Assembly (NCBI RefSeq): GCF_009758255.1
Contig: NZ_WSEN01000004.1
Coordinates: 372,001 to 436,000, forward strand
Length of the DNA: 64,000 nt
Direction: 5' to 3'
Source: Microbacterium sp. MAH-37
GTDB lineage: Bacteria; Actinomycetota; Actinomycetes; Actinomycetales; Microbacteriaceae
Shown here: one piece after another, positions 37,548 through 46,800 of the stretch
Layout of the letters: each line of letters opens with the position of its first letter
How positions within the stretch are numbered: position 1 is the stretch's first letter
The notes under the pieces: model-generated
Told to the model about the DNA's origin: nothing
What the model saw: only the letters and a program-made list of their open reading frames with translations
The model's database searches: none
Made by a program: the position numbers and the translations under genes

Positions 37548-38543
37548 ATGGCACGACCGACGATCGAACAGGTCGCCACCGAGGCCGGTGTCTCGCGATC
37601 CACGGTGTCACGCGTGGTGAACGGCTCGACCGCTGTGAGCCCGGAGGCGCTCGAGGCGGTGCGGGAGGCGATCAGCCGGCTGAACTACGTGCCCAACCGC
37701 GCCGCACGCACGCTCGCGAGCCGGCAGACGCACGCGATCGCGCTGGTCGTGCCGGAGGACACCACGACCTTCTTCGGCGACCCGTTCTTCGCGGCCGTGA
37801 TCTCGGGCATCAACAGCAGGATCACGCAGTCGGACTACATCCTGAACCTGCTCATCGCGAGTGACGACCCGGGCGACAAGATGACCAGCTTCGTGCGCAA
37901 CGGCGGTGTGGACGCCGCCATGATCGTCTCGCACCACACCAGCGACACGTTCGTCGACCGCATCGCCGAGGCGGTGCCGGTCGTGTTCGGCGGTCGCCGC
38001 GCCGTCGAGCGCGACACGGACTACGTGGTCGACGTCGACAACGTGCTCGGCGGACGACAGGGCACCCAGCGGCTGATCGACCGCGGATGCCGGCGGATCG
38101 CGACCATCACCGGCCCGCCTTCGATGCCCGTGACCTTCGACCGACTGGCGGGCTTCCGCGCCGCCCTGTCGGATGCCGGGCTCGAACCTGTGGCGGAGGA
38201 GGCGGGGGACTTCTCCGAGGCATCCGGTGCCGCCGCGGCGCGGAGCCTGCTCCGCCTGCCGGAGCCGCCAGACGGGATCTTCGTCGCGAGCGACCTGATG
38301 GCCAGGGGCGCCTACGACGTGCTGCGTGCCGCCGGCCTGCGCGTACCGGACGACGTCGCGCTGGTCGGCTTCGACGATTCGCAGGTGGCGGTCGAGCTCG
38401 ATCCGCCGCTGACCACCGTGCGGCAGCCGATGTTCGCGCAGGGGGAGGCGATGGCGTCGGTGCTGATCGACGTGCTCGCCGGCGAGGATGCTCCGCACCA
38501 CACCATCCTCACCACCGAGCTCATCGCCCGGGCATCCGCCTGA
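37548..38543 (+). CDS. cebR: CebR-like LacI-family repressor
   Basis: A 331-residue LacI protein. The helix-turn-helix is TIEQVATEAGVSRSTVSRVV with NGSTAVSP following, and the effector domain ends with VALVGFDDSQVAVELDPPLTTVRQP. It follows the GH1 gene by 29 bases on the same strand, and the upstream palindrome equals the Streptomyces CebR site. It therefore likely represses itself and the beta-glucosidase until cellobiose arrives. The assignment rests on operator and context as much as on the protein. Confidence 0.82.
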   Translation: MARPTIEQVATEAGVSRSTVSRVVNGSTAVSPEALEAVREAISRLNYVPNRAARTLASRQTHAIALVVPEDTTTFFGDPFFAAVISGINSRITQSDYILNLLIASDDPGDKMTSFVRNGGVDAAMIVSHHTSDTFVDRIAEAVPVVFGGRRAVERDTDYVVDVDNVLGGRQGTQRLIDRGCRRIATITGPPSMPVTFDRLAGFRAALSDAGLEPVAEEAGDFSEASGAAAARSLLRLPEPPDGIFVASDLMARGAYDVLRAAGLRVPDDVALVGFDDSQVAVELDPPLTTVRQPMFAQGEAMASVLIDVLAGEDAPHHTILTTELIARASA

Positions 38544-38600
38544 CCACGCGGCGTGCTTCGGGTCGCAGAAGTCGTCGGAACTGCGGCGTCGGCCGCGTCC

Positions 38601-38653
38601 AGGTCGCAGAAGGTGTCGCTTCGCCGTCGCCAGAGCGACAGGAACTGCGACCT
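38601..38653. repeat. Dispersed palindrome, GGTCGCAG family
   Basis: Arms 38601-38620 and 38634-38653 match at 16 of 20 positions, failing only at four central bases. An extra partial copy of the left arm (GGTCGCAGAAGTCGTC) precedes it near 38566. The core recurs inside the AcoX-like gene at 28450-28500. Confidence 0.7.
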
Positions 38654-38677
38654 GAGCACCCGCGCTCCGCGCGCGAA

Positions 38678-38713
38678 GAGCCGGGCCCGGTCGTACGCGA
38701 CCGGGCCCGGCTC
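38678..38713. terminator. Bidirectional terminator hairpin
   Basis: Perfect 16-base GC-rich arms (38678-38693 and 38698-38713) around a TACG loop, between the convergent LacI and protease genes and ending ten bases before the protease stop codon. Confidence 0.82.
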
Positions 38714-38723
38714 CGGGTCAGGG

Positions 38724-39542
38724 TCAGTTGCCGTAGAGCGCGACCACCCCGGCACGGTCCGTGCTGGTCATCGACAGGTCGTCCGAGGTGCCGTTGCACT
38801 GCGGGTAGTGCATGATCGACGACGAGTCGTACGGGGTCAGCGGACGCCAGTTGTTGTCCTCGAAGCACGTGCCCGACTCGGGGCGGGTGTGCTCGTGTCG
38901 GAAGCCGAGGGTGTGACCCAGCTCGTGGCCGAGGATGTTGGTCGGAGTCCAGGCGCCTGAGCTCCAGATCGAGTCATCGACGAGCACGTTCATCTGACGG
39001 TCGGGGGAACTGGGGAAGAACGCCCGCGCGATGTACTGCGACGTCTGCACCGGCTCGACCGAGAACAGCACCGACTTGTTGCGCGTCGTGCAGCTGCTGT
39101 CGGCGCTGCTGACGTAGACGAAGTCGATCTTCGACGATGCGGACTCCCACAGCGCGGCACCGCTGGCCATCGCGGCGACGATGTCGTCGTGGCGCGCGCC
39201 GAACTTCGTGCTGACGCAGTACGTGAGGTTGCCGACCTGCGAGAGCGACCACTTGTCGTCGGCACCGTTCACGGTGTTGACGATGAGGCCGTCGGTCGGG
39301 GTCTCCGGACTGACCAGGTCGTCGTAGAACGCGCGCAGTTCGCCCTGGTTCGAGATCAGCTCGTCGCCGTTGACGACGTAGCCGCCGTCGACGTCACGGT
39401 AGGTCGAGGAGGAGAACTCCTGGTAGCTGGGGATACCGGAGTCGACGTCGACCGGCGCCGCGACGGCGGCGGGGATACCCGCGCCGAGGCTGATCGTGGC
39501 TGCCGCGGTGGCGGCGAGCGCGAGTGTTCTGGTGAATCGCAT
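38724..39542 (-). CDS. Secreted metzincin metalloprotease
   Basis: A 272-residue exported zinc protease. The signal peptide (MRFTRTLALAATAAATIS, cleavage near AVA-AP) is followed by a pro-region. The zinc motif is HELGHTLGFRH (206-216), and the Met-turn lies in SSSIMHYP with Met244. CTTRNKSV and the paired cysteines suggest disulfides. This is the M12/M10-like metzincin layout, common in exoproteases of soil actinobacteria. The ATG at 39542 has AAGGAG upstream. Confidence 0.92.
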   Translation of the reverse strand: MRFTRTLALAATAAATISLGAGIPAAVAAPVDVDSGIPSYQEFSSSTYRDVDGGYVVNGDELISNQGELRAFYDDLVSPETPTDGLIVNTVNGADDKWSLSQVGNLTYCVSTKFGARHDDIVAAMASGAALWESASSKIDFVYVSSADSSCTTRNKSVLFSVEPVQTSQYIARAFFPSSPDRQMNVLVDDSIWSSGAWTPTNILGHELGHTLGFRHEHTRPESGTCFEDNNWRPLTPYDSSSIMHYPQCNGTSDDLSMTSTDRAGVVALYGN

Positions 39543-39651
39543 GCACTGCTCCTTCTGGGGTGAGCGAATACCCCTCGCCTGGTCGGCGAGCGGGCTCCGA
39601 TGCCGAGGGCCGGGCGTCATTGCGCGGTCCGCAGGCTCCGAAGCCCGCTCA

Positions 39652-39680
39652 AGGTAACGAGCGTTTTTGGACGGTGTCAA
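39652..39680 (-). promoter_or_regulatory. Promoter of the metalloprotease gene
   Basis: On the minus strand TTGACA (39675-39680) and TTACCT (39652-39657) are separated by exactly 17 bases, giving a strong sigma-70-like promoter about 110 bases before the protease start. The long leader between them holds no reading frame that I can support. The rest of the 222-base spacer before the kinase gene is AT-richer, with a small GGATG/CATCC pair near 39692. Confidence 0.7.
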
Positions 39681-39764
39681 CTAATAGATTCGGATGCATG
39701 GAATGAAACATCCATAGCCGAACGGATGATGCCGCCCGCGGCCCCGCATCCGTAGGCTGTCGCC

Positions 39765-41006
39765 ATGACCTCGCCCGTTCCGACCGATCAGGACGGGGTG
39801 CGCGGCATCCTCGCGCCGGTCCGGTTCGGACCCGCGCTGCAGGTGGTGCTGATCGCGCTCATCGTCGTCAGTGCCGTGCGCTACGTGCTCCGGCACGTGA
39901 TCGGCGAGGCGGAGCAGGGGCCGTCGGGTGCGATCGTGCTCACCGGCGCGGTGCTGCTCGCGGTCGTCGCGCTGCTGCAGAGGTTCGTGCCGCGCCGTGG
40001 CGCGTGGCCCGCTGCATGGACGCTGGTGGTGTGCGTGCTGTGGGCGGTGCTCACGCTGATCGCCCCCTCGTTCGCCTGGTGCGCAGTGCCGCTGGCGTTC
40101 GCCGTGCTGCAGATCCTGCCGTTCTGGCCCGCGACGGCGGTGGTCGGCGGCATGACCGCCGTCGTGATCGTCGCAGAGCTGCGCATCGCGGCCATCTTCG
40201 ATCCGACCATCGTCGCCGGTCCGATCGGCATCGCGTTCGCCACGATCGTCGCCTACCGGGCACTGGATCGCGAGGCGACCGCGCGACAGCAGCTCCTCGA
40301 CGAGCTGACCTCGACCCAGGCCGACCTGTCGGCCGCCCAGCACCGCGCGGGTGCCCTCACGGAGCGGGCTCGGCTGTCGCGCGAGATCCACGACTCGGTC
40401 GGACAGGACCTGTCCAGCATCAACCTGCTGCTGCAGGCCGCGGAACAGGGCTGGGAGCGCCGCCCGGGTGCCGCGCGCGACCAGGTGCGTGCCGCGGCCG
40501 ACACCGCCCGCTCCGCCCTCGACGAGGTGCGTCGCGTGGTGCGCGACCTCGCGCCGACCGAACTCGACGGCACCGCCGGGTCGCTGCGGGTCGCCGTCGA
40601 GCGCGTCGTGACGGATGCCGCGCAGCGCGGCCTCGCGGTCGAGTTCCGCAGCCACGGCGAAGCCGGCGACGTGCCGCTGCCCGTGGCATCCGCCATCATC
40701 CGCACGGTCCGCGGCGCGCTCGCGAACGTCGCCGAGCACGCGCGGGCGACTCGCACGGTGGTGAGCCTGACCGCGCAGCCGGACGAACTGCGCCTGGACA
40801 TCCGCGACGACGGCGTGGGCTTCGACGCCCGCCCCGCTGCCCTGCGCGCCCGCGCGCAGCAGCGCCGCAGCGCCGGGCGCGGCCGCGGCATCCTGGGGAT
40901 CGCCGAGCGCATCGCCGCGCTGGGCGGCACGGTGACGATCGAGAGTGCGCCAGGGGAGGGCACGACACTGTCGGCTGTGTTCCCGGCGAGCGAGGGGGAG
41001 AGATGA
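39765..41006 (+). CDS. Sensor histidine kinase, NarL-system type
   Basis: A 413-residue membrane kinase. Five or six membrane segments fill residues 22-165, with no large extracellular domain. The HisKA_3 dimerisation domain follows, with the phosphorylated His209 in LSREIHDSVGQDLSS. The HATPase domain near 305-405 has DDGVGFD and GRGILGIAERIAALGG. It overlaps the response-regulator gene by four bases and phosphorylates it. The signal is unknown; the arrangement resembles DesK/LiaS-type envelope sensors. Confidence 0.94.
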   Translation: MTSPVPTDQDGVRGILAPVRFGPALQVVLIALIVVSAVRYVLRHVIGEAEQGPSGAIVLTGAVLLAVVALLQRFVPRRGAWPAAWTLVVCVLWAVLTLIAPSFAWCAVPLAFAVLQILPFWPATAVVGGMTAVVIVAELRIAAIFDPTIVAGPIGIAFATIVAYRALDREATARQQLLDELTSTQADLSAAQHRAGALTERARLSREIHDSVGQDLSSINLLLQAAEQGWERRPGAARDQVRAAADTARSALDEVRRVVRDLAPTELDGTAGSLRVAVERVVTDAAQRGLAVEFRSHGEAGDVPLPVASAIIRTVRGALANVAEHARATRTVVSLTAQPDELRLDIRDDGVGFDARPAALRARAQQRRSAGRGRGILGIAERIAALGGTVTIESAPGEGTTLSAVFPASEGER

Positions 41007-41629
41007 CGCTGCGTCTGGTGCTGGTGGACGACCATCCCGTGGTACGCGCCGGGCTGCGCGCGCTGGTCGAGTCGCAGGACGACCTGCGCGTTGTCGGCGA
41101 GGCCGGCGGTGCAGACCAGGCCGTCCAGGTCGTGCAGGCGGAGCATCCGGATGTCGTTCTGATGGACCTCAGTATGGGCGAGGGGCCCGGCGGCATCGAG
41201 GCCACTGCCCGGCTGCGGGCGCTGTCGGAGCCGCCGACGGTACTCGTGCTGACGACGTACGACAGCGAGTCCGACATCCTGCGCGCGCTGGATGCCGGAG
41301 CGGGCGGCTACCTGCTGAAGGACTCCCCGCCGGACCAGTTGTTCGCCGGCATCCGCGCCGTGGCTGCCGGGCAGCCGGCGCTCGCGCCGTCCGTCGCGGC
41401 GGTGCTGATGCGCCGTGCCGCGTCGCCGGAGCCGCGGATGACGGAGCGTGAGGTCGAGGTGCTCGAGCTGCTCGCCGACGGCCTGGGCAACCGCGAGCTC
41501 GCGAAAGTGCTGTTCGTGTCCGAGGCGACGGTGAAGTCGCACCTCTCGCACATCTACACGAAGCTCGGCGTCGACACCCGCGCCGGCGCGGTGGCGGCGG
41601 CGATCGAGCAGAGGATCATCCGGCGGTGA
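41003..41629 (+). CDS. Response regulator, NarL/LuxR type
   Basis: A 208-residue regulator. The receiver domain has the acidic pocket VDDHP and phospho-acceptor Asp55 in VVLMDLSM, with Lys in LLKDSPP. The LuxR-type helix-turn-helix begins TEREVEVLELLADGLGNRE and ends KSHLSHIYTKLGV. It starts at ATG 41003, overlapping the kinase stop. Targets are not visible; the adjacent protease promoter or the GH gene at 41755 are possible. Confidence 0.95.
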   Translation: MTLRLVLVDDHPVVRAGLRALVESQDDLRVVGEAGGADQAVQVVQAEHPDVVLMDLSMGEGPGGIEATARLRALSEPPTVLVLTTYDSESDILRALDAGAGGYLLKDSPPDQLFAGIRAVAAGQPALAPSVAAVLMRRAASPEPRMTEREVEVLELLADGLGNRELAKVLFVSEATVKSHLSHIYTKLGVDTRAGAVAAAIEQRIIRR

Positions 41630-41696
41630 GTGTGTCGGGGAGCGCGGGGCAAGCGCATGCGCGATCCCACACTTGTTGGTTTTCCGAGATGATGCT

Positions 41697-41725
41697 TTGA
41701 CAAAGGACAAGCGCTGACCTTAGGT
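41697..41725 (+). promoter_or_regulatory. Promoter of the MGH1-type glycosidase gene
   Basis: TTGACA at 41697-41702 and TTAGGT at 41720-41725 with a 17-base spacer, about 30 bases before the GAGGAG ribosome-binding site. It marks the start of the glycan-utilisation island. Confidence 0.6.
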
Positions 41726-41754
41726 TGAGAACTCCACTGATGAGGAGTTCGATG

Positions 41755-43818
41755 ATGCATGCCCCCACGGCGACGACGGCGCCGTACCGTGTCGATGATT
41801 TCGGGTTCGATCTGCGCCGCGCCGTCACACCGGCAAGCCACATCTGGGTGGGGAGCGGATTCGCGACCGTCGCGCCGGCGGAGCGCAGAGTCCTCGGGGT
41901 GCGCGGGCTGCACACCCCGCCGTTCACGGCGCCCGATCTCGCGCTGGACGTCGCGATCGAGGTGGACGGGCATCGGATCCTGGACCAGGGGTCGCTGCAG
42001 AAGGGCGACGTCGGTCTTCTGCTCTCCGGCCACGACTGGTACCCGAACCGCTTCGAGCGGCGCGGTACCTTCCACCACCTGGTCGACGGCCGGCTCATCT
42101 CCATCGGGATCCGCTCGACACTCGTGCCGCTGCACGACGCGCACGGCTTCGCCCTCGAGGTGCAGCTGACCAATCGGTCCGGCCGCGCTGTTCCCGTCGT
42201 CTTCGGGTCCGAGGTCGCCCCGGGCGCCGTCGGCTCGGTGCCGCTCGGCGAGTGGGACTACGGATGGCCTCGTTTCGAGGCGCAGCCGATGGTGCGAACG
42301 AGTGCTCATGAATGGAGCAGCGCGCAGCTGCGACTCGTCTCTCTCACCGATGGCGCGGAGAGGCGCTCGCTCGAGGACGGGGCCTCGTGCACAGCGCGTT
42401 TCGGTGTCGTCCTCTTCGACCAGGATGACACCGTACCGCCGGCCGACGGCATGGGTGCCGCCGCAGGTCGAACCAGGGAGACGTGGGAGCGACGGGTCGA
42501 AGCCGCCACGGCGGCCCTGCCCCGACTGTCGTCGGACGTCCCTGGACTCGAGGCCTACTATCGACGCTCACTCGTCAGCGGTCTCATCTGCCTGTGGGAC
42601 AACCCGCAGTTCGCGATCCGGCCGTTCCCCGCCGTCTCCGGCATCGAGGGCGCCGGAATCTGCTGCTATCCGTGGGACATCGGCGGTTACGCGGCGCGCG
42701 CAGCCGCCTTGATGCTCGGCGCCCAGGGGACACAGGATCTGCTGCACCTGATGGTCTCGTCCGGGATCGACGAGCACTCCCGATTCTCGCCGAACGGCAC
42801 CGGCAACGATGTGCCCTACGCCTACAGCGTGTGGGCGTTCGTGAACCTCGTGTGGGCGGCCGCGTCTGTCGCCGAACCCGATGCCGAGCTCTTGGCGGCG
42901 GCGAGGCGGATGCTGGATGCCCAGCAGGCGGATGCCGTGCACTGGAACGGTCTGAGCGATTTCGGCCCCCAACCCGAGCTGCTCGAGATGCGGGGCGCCG
43001 GCTATGAGCACGTCGTCGCGAGTCCGAACGCGGAGCACGCCTGGATCCTGGACCGGTTCGTCGAACTCGCCGAGCTGCTTGGGCTCGCGGAGGAGTACCC
43101 GGTAGTCGAATGGGCGCAGCAGGCAGACAGCATCCGCGCCGGCATCCGCGCTCATCTGTGGGATGACGATCGAGGCTGGTTCCGTGCCGTCTATCCCGAC
43201 GGACATGACGAGTACATCTACTCGATCCAGTACTTCGACGCGCTCCGCTTCGGTGCCTGCACTCCGGCGATGCGCGAGCGGCTGTTGGAGCATGTGCGCG
43301 ACGGTGCGTTCCTCGGCGAGTACGGCGTGAGCAGCGTGTCCGCCGAGGATCAGCTGCACTACGAGCTCAACGATCCGGACTGGTCCGGAGCCGGGGCGTA
43401 CACGGGAGACGGCCCGATCCTGGCCCTCACGCTCTGGGAGCAGGGCGAGCCCGACAAGGCATGGGACGTGCTGCGGCGCCATCTGTGGATGGGGGCGCAG
43501 CTGCCGTACTTCCCGCAGGAGCACTACGCCGACAGGCCGGTCGTGCCCGAGCACAAGCGTGCCAACGTCATCGCGGGTCTGAGCGGAGTCGAGGCGATCG
43601 TCTTCGGTCTGTTCGGCGTGGAACCGCGCCCTGACGGAACCACGGTCGTCTGCCCGTCAGCGGTCCCGCAGCGCTCGGTGCTCTCCGACCTGCGCATCCG
43701 CGGTCATCGGATCGACATCGAGCTCGAATCGCACCGGCTGCGCGTCACGCTCGACGATGTCGTCGTCCACGACGGCGAGATCCGCCGCGTCGACCTCGAC
43801 ACCCGCCGGATGGGCTGA
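41755..43818 (+). CDS. Six-hairpin glycosidase (MGH1/debranching-enzyme-like)
   Basis: A 687-residue protein with no signal peptide. The first 250 residues form a beta-sandwich domain like that of glycogen-debranching-related proteins (ERRVLGVRGLHTPPF; FHHLVDGRLISIGIRS). The rest is an (alpha/alpha)6 barrel with CCYPWDIGGYAARA, HSRFSPNGTGNDVPYAYSVW and YIYSIQYFDALRFG. Glucosidases, rhamnosidases and mannosidase-like enzymes share this fold, so specificity is open. ATG 41755 is preferred over ATG 41752 because of its seven-base distance from GAGGAG. It leads the large glycan island. Confidence 0.8.
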   Translation: MHAPTATTAPYRVDDFGFDLRRAVTPASHIWVGSGFATVAPAERRVLGVRGLHTPPFTAPDLALDVAIEVDGHRILDQGSLQKGDVGLLLSGHDWYPNRFERRGTFHHLVDGRLISIGIRSTLVPLHDAHGFALEVQLTNRSGRAVPVVFGSEVAPGAVGSVPLGEWDYGWPRFEAQPMVRTSAHEWSSAQLRLVSLTDGAERRSLEDGASCTARFGVVLFDQDDTVPPADGMGAAAGRTRETWERRVEAATAALPRLSSDVPGLEAYYRRSLVSGLICLWDNPQFAIRPFPAVSGIEGAGICCYPWDIGGYAARAAALMLGAQGTQDLLHLMVSSGIDEHSRFSPNGTGNDVPYAYSVWAFVNLVWAAASVAEPDAELLAAARRMLDAQQADAVHWNGLSDFGPQPELLEMRGAGYEHVVASPNAEHAWILDRFVELAELLGLAEEYPVVEWAQQADSIRAGIRAHLWDDDRGWFRAVYPDGHDEYIYSIQYFDALRFGACTPAMRERLLEHVRDGAFLGEYGVSSVSAEDQLHYELNDPDWSGAGAYTGDGPILALTLWEQGEPDKAWDVLRRHLWMGAQLPYFPQEHYADRPVVPEHKRANVIAGLSGVEAIVFGLFGVEPRPDGTTVVCPSAVPQRSVLSDLRIRGHRIDIELESHRLRVTLDDVVVHDGEIRRVDLDTRRMG

Positions 43819-43884
43819 GTCCGTCCGGCATCACGACGGCCCCGCCGTCGACAGCAGTGATCACTCGATGAGGAGGAAATTCAC

Positions 43885-46800
43885 ATGGTCAGACGATTGC
43901 CCACCGCCGTCGCCTCCGGCGCGGCACTGATCCTGGTCTTGACGACGTTCTCTGGGGCGCCGGCCGGCGCCACGGAGAACTCGATGCCGTGGGACGACGC
44001 GGCGAAGAGCTTCGGAGATGCCGGGTATCTGCCTGCCTTCTTCGTCGGCGATCAGCCGGAGATCGACGGAGACATCTCCGACTGGCCGGATGCGGCCAGC
44101 GCCGCCGTACCGGCATCGGATGCGCAGGTCGAACTCAAGGGATGGGCCGGGACGGACGATCTCTCCGTCGTCGCACGCACGGCGTACGACGAGCGCGCGC
44201 TCTATCTGGCCTTCGAGATCACCGACGACACGCACTCGGCCCAGACGGGCGGTTCCATGTGGCGTGGCGATTCGGTGCAGTTCGCGTTCTCGCCGACCGG
44301 GGCCTACGGCCCGGAGTACACGGTGGCCGTGGTGGACGGAAAGGCACAGCTCGTCCGCGGCACCGCGGGTACGGCGACGGCGGACGAGTCTCTCGTCGAG
44401 CTCGCCGGAACGTCCGATGGCACGCGCACCACGATCGAGCTCGCCCTTCCGTGGGGAACCGTCGCTGCGGAGCGCCCAGGTGACGGCGTGCTTCCGTTCA
44501 CCTTCCTCGTGAACGACAACGACGGGTCGAGCCGGCGCGGATGGGTCGAGTGGACGCCGGGAATCGGTAAGGCGAAGACACCTGCGCTGCACGGCGAGAT
44601 CGAACTGATCCCCGAGAAGCGGCAGTGGAGCGCATGGATCACGGGACCGACCGAGCTCACCCAGGGCGAGCGCGGCGTCGCAGTACTGCACATGTTCAAC
44701 GCCGGCGATGCGCCGATCACGCTGAAGGCCGCCGGGAACGGGGGCGTCGACCTCGCCCAGCAGATCACCGTTCCGGCACGCACGATGCTGACCTCGGAGA
44801 TCCCTGTCGTCTTCGACGCCGCCGGCAGCAGACGGGTGGACGTGAAATGGACGGCAGACGATGAGATCCGCACCGACGGGATCGCCGTCCAGGTGGCGGC
44901 CGCCGAGGCCGACGTGATCGCCCAGCTCCAGGAGGTCGAGGATCGTCTGCCCGACCTCGCGTCACTGCTGGAGAGCGTCGAAGCCGCTCATATCGCGACC
45001 GACTACACGCGCGTGACGTACAGCGTGCTCGAGCGCTTCGTCGCGTACGGCCGCGCCGACCTGGACAACGGCCGTATCGCGCGCGCGTCCTATGTCGCCT
45101 CGACGCTCACCGAGATGGCGGACCGGATGCAGAGCGAGCTGGAAGCGCATCTCGCCGGAACCATGACGGCGCCGGCCGCTCCTCGCTACCGCACCGGAGA
45201 CATCACAGTCGACGGCCGTTCCATCGATGCTGACACCGTCGTGAGGAGCACCGGGGAAACGGCGAACGGTCCCGTGTTCTTCACGGGGTACGGCCATTTC
45301 GAGCAGGTTCGCGCGGATGTGCCTGCTTTTCAGGACCTCGGCGCGAACATCATTCAGATCGAGACCGGCCCGCGGGACGTCGTCGTGCCCGCCAACGCCG
45401 CGATCGACGGGTTCACTGTCAACCGCTCCGGCGGGGTCGACGCGACAGTCGAACGCGATGCGCAGGTCTCGCGCTCGGGCGACGCCGCACTGCGCATCGA
45501 GAATCGCTCGCCCTCGGCGCCCAACGTCTACATCAATGCGACGCAGACCGTCGCCGTCCAGCCGAACACGACGTACACCTTCACCGCCTGGGTGAAGGGC
45601 GACGCCGTGCGAGCTGCGTGGTTCCCCGGCGGCGCCGGCTGGAAGCAGCGGACGCGCTTCCCGAACGGCACCTACGACTGGACCGAGGTCACCACGACTT
45701 ACACGACGGGAGCGACGGAGACCAGCTACACGTTCACGCTGATGAGCGAGAACACCGGAACGATCTGGGTCGACGATCTGAACATGGTCGCCGAGGGCAG
45801 CACGACGAACCTCGTGAAGAACTCCGGCTTCGAGCGAGCGACGGTGGAGGGCAGCAATCCGGAATGGAGGTTGTCGACGACCAAGCTGCAGAGCGGCATC
45901 CTCGACGTGCTCGAGAACGCCGCGGCGAATGACATTGCGGTGAACCTGCTGCTCTCACCGCACTACTTCCCCGACTGGGCGCTCAAGAAGTGGCCCGAGC
46001 TGGCGACGACGAACACCGGTGGCATCAAGTACTCCATCGACCAGCCGATCGCGCGTCAGCTGATCGAGGACTACGTCCGCACGGTCGTCCGTGCGGTGAA
46101 GGACTCGCCCGCCCTGCACGGCCTGACGATCTCCAACGAACCGACCTATCAGGCGAACAAGGATCCGAACGCTGTGGAGGATTGGACCGCCTTCCTCACC
46201 GAGACGTACTCGACCGTGACCGCGCTGAACGATGCCTACGACTCCTCGTACGCTCGGATCGCGGACGTGCCCATGCCCACCGGCGTGAGCGCAGATCTGC
46301 GGTCGTACGACTACGTGCGGTTCAACAACGACAGGTTCGCGAGCTGGCACGAGTGGATCGCGAACATCATCGAGGAGGAGGCCCCTGGAGTCGCTGCGCA
46401 CGCGAAGATGATGGCGGACCCCGTCGGCAGCCTCTCCTGGGGCATCGATGTCGAGCGCATGTCCCGGCTCGGAACGATGATCGGCGACGACAACTGGAAC
46501 TACATCGACGAGGGGGCGAGCGGCTTCTACGAGGAGCTCTCGTTCTACGACATGCAGCAGTCGTTCGCCGAAGGCCCCGTCTTCAACTCCGAACAGCACG
46601 TGATCGCCGACGGTGATCAGTACTACGGTCCGGAGCAGGCCGACCACGTCCGCTCCGTGCTCTGGCAGTCGGCTGTGCACGGTCGCTCCGCCTCGACCAT
46701 GTGGATCTGGGAGCGCACCTACGACCCTTCGTCCTCGCGAGAGGGCAGCATCCTGCATCGACCGGACGTCGTCGAGGCGATCGGCGACACGAACCTGGAC

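Noticed and set aside
43856..43865. AGTGATCACT palindrome before the secreted GH42-like gene as an operator
   Set aside because: A ten-base palindrome alone, without a second copy or a matching regulator, is too weak to call.
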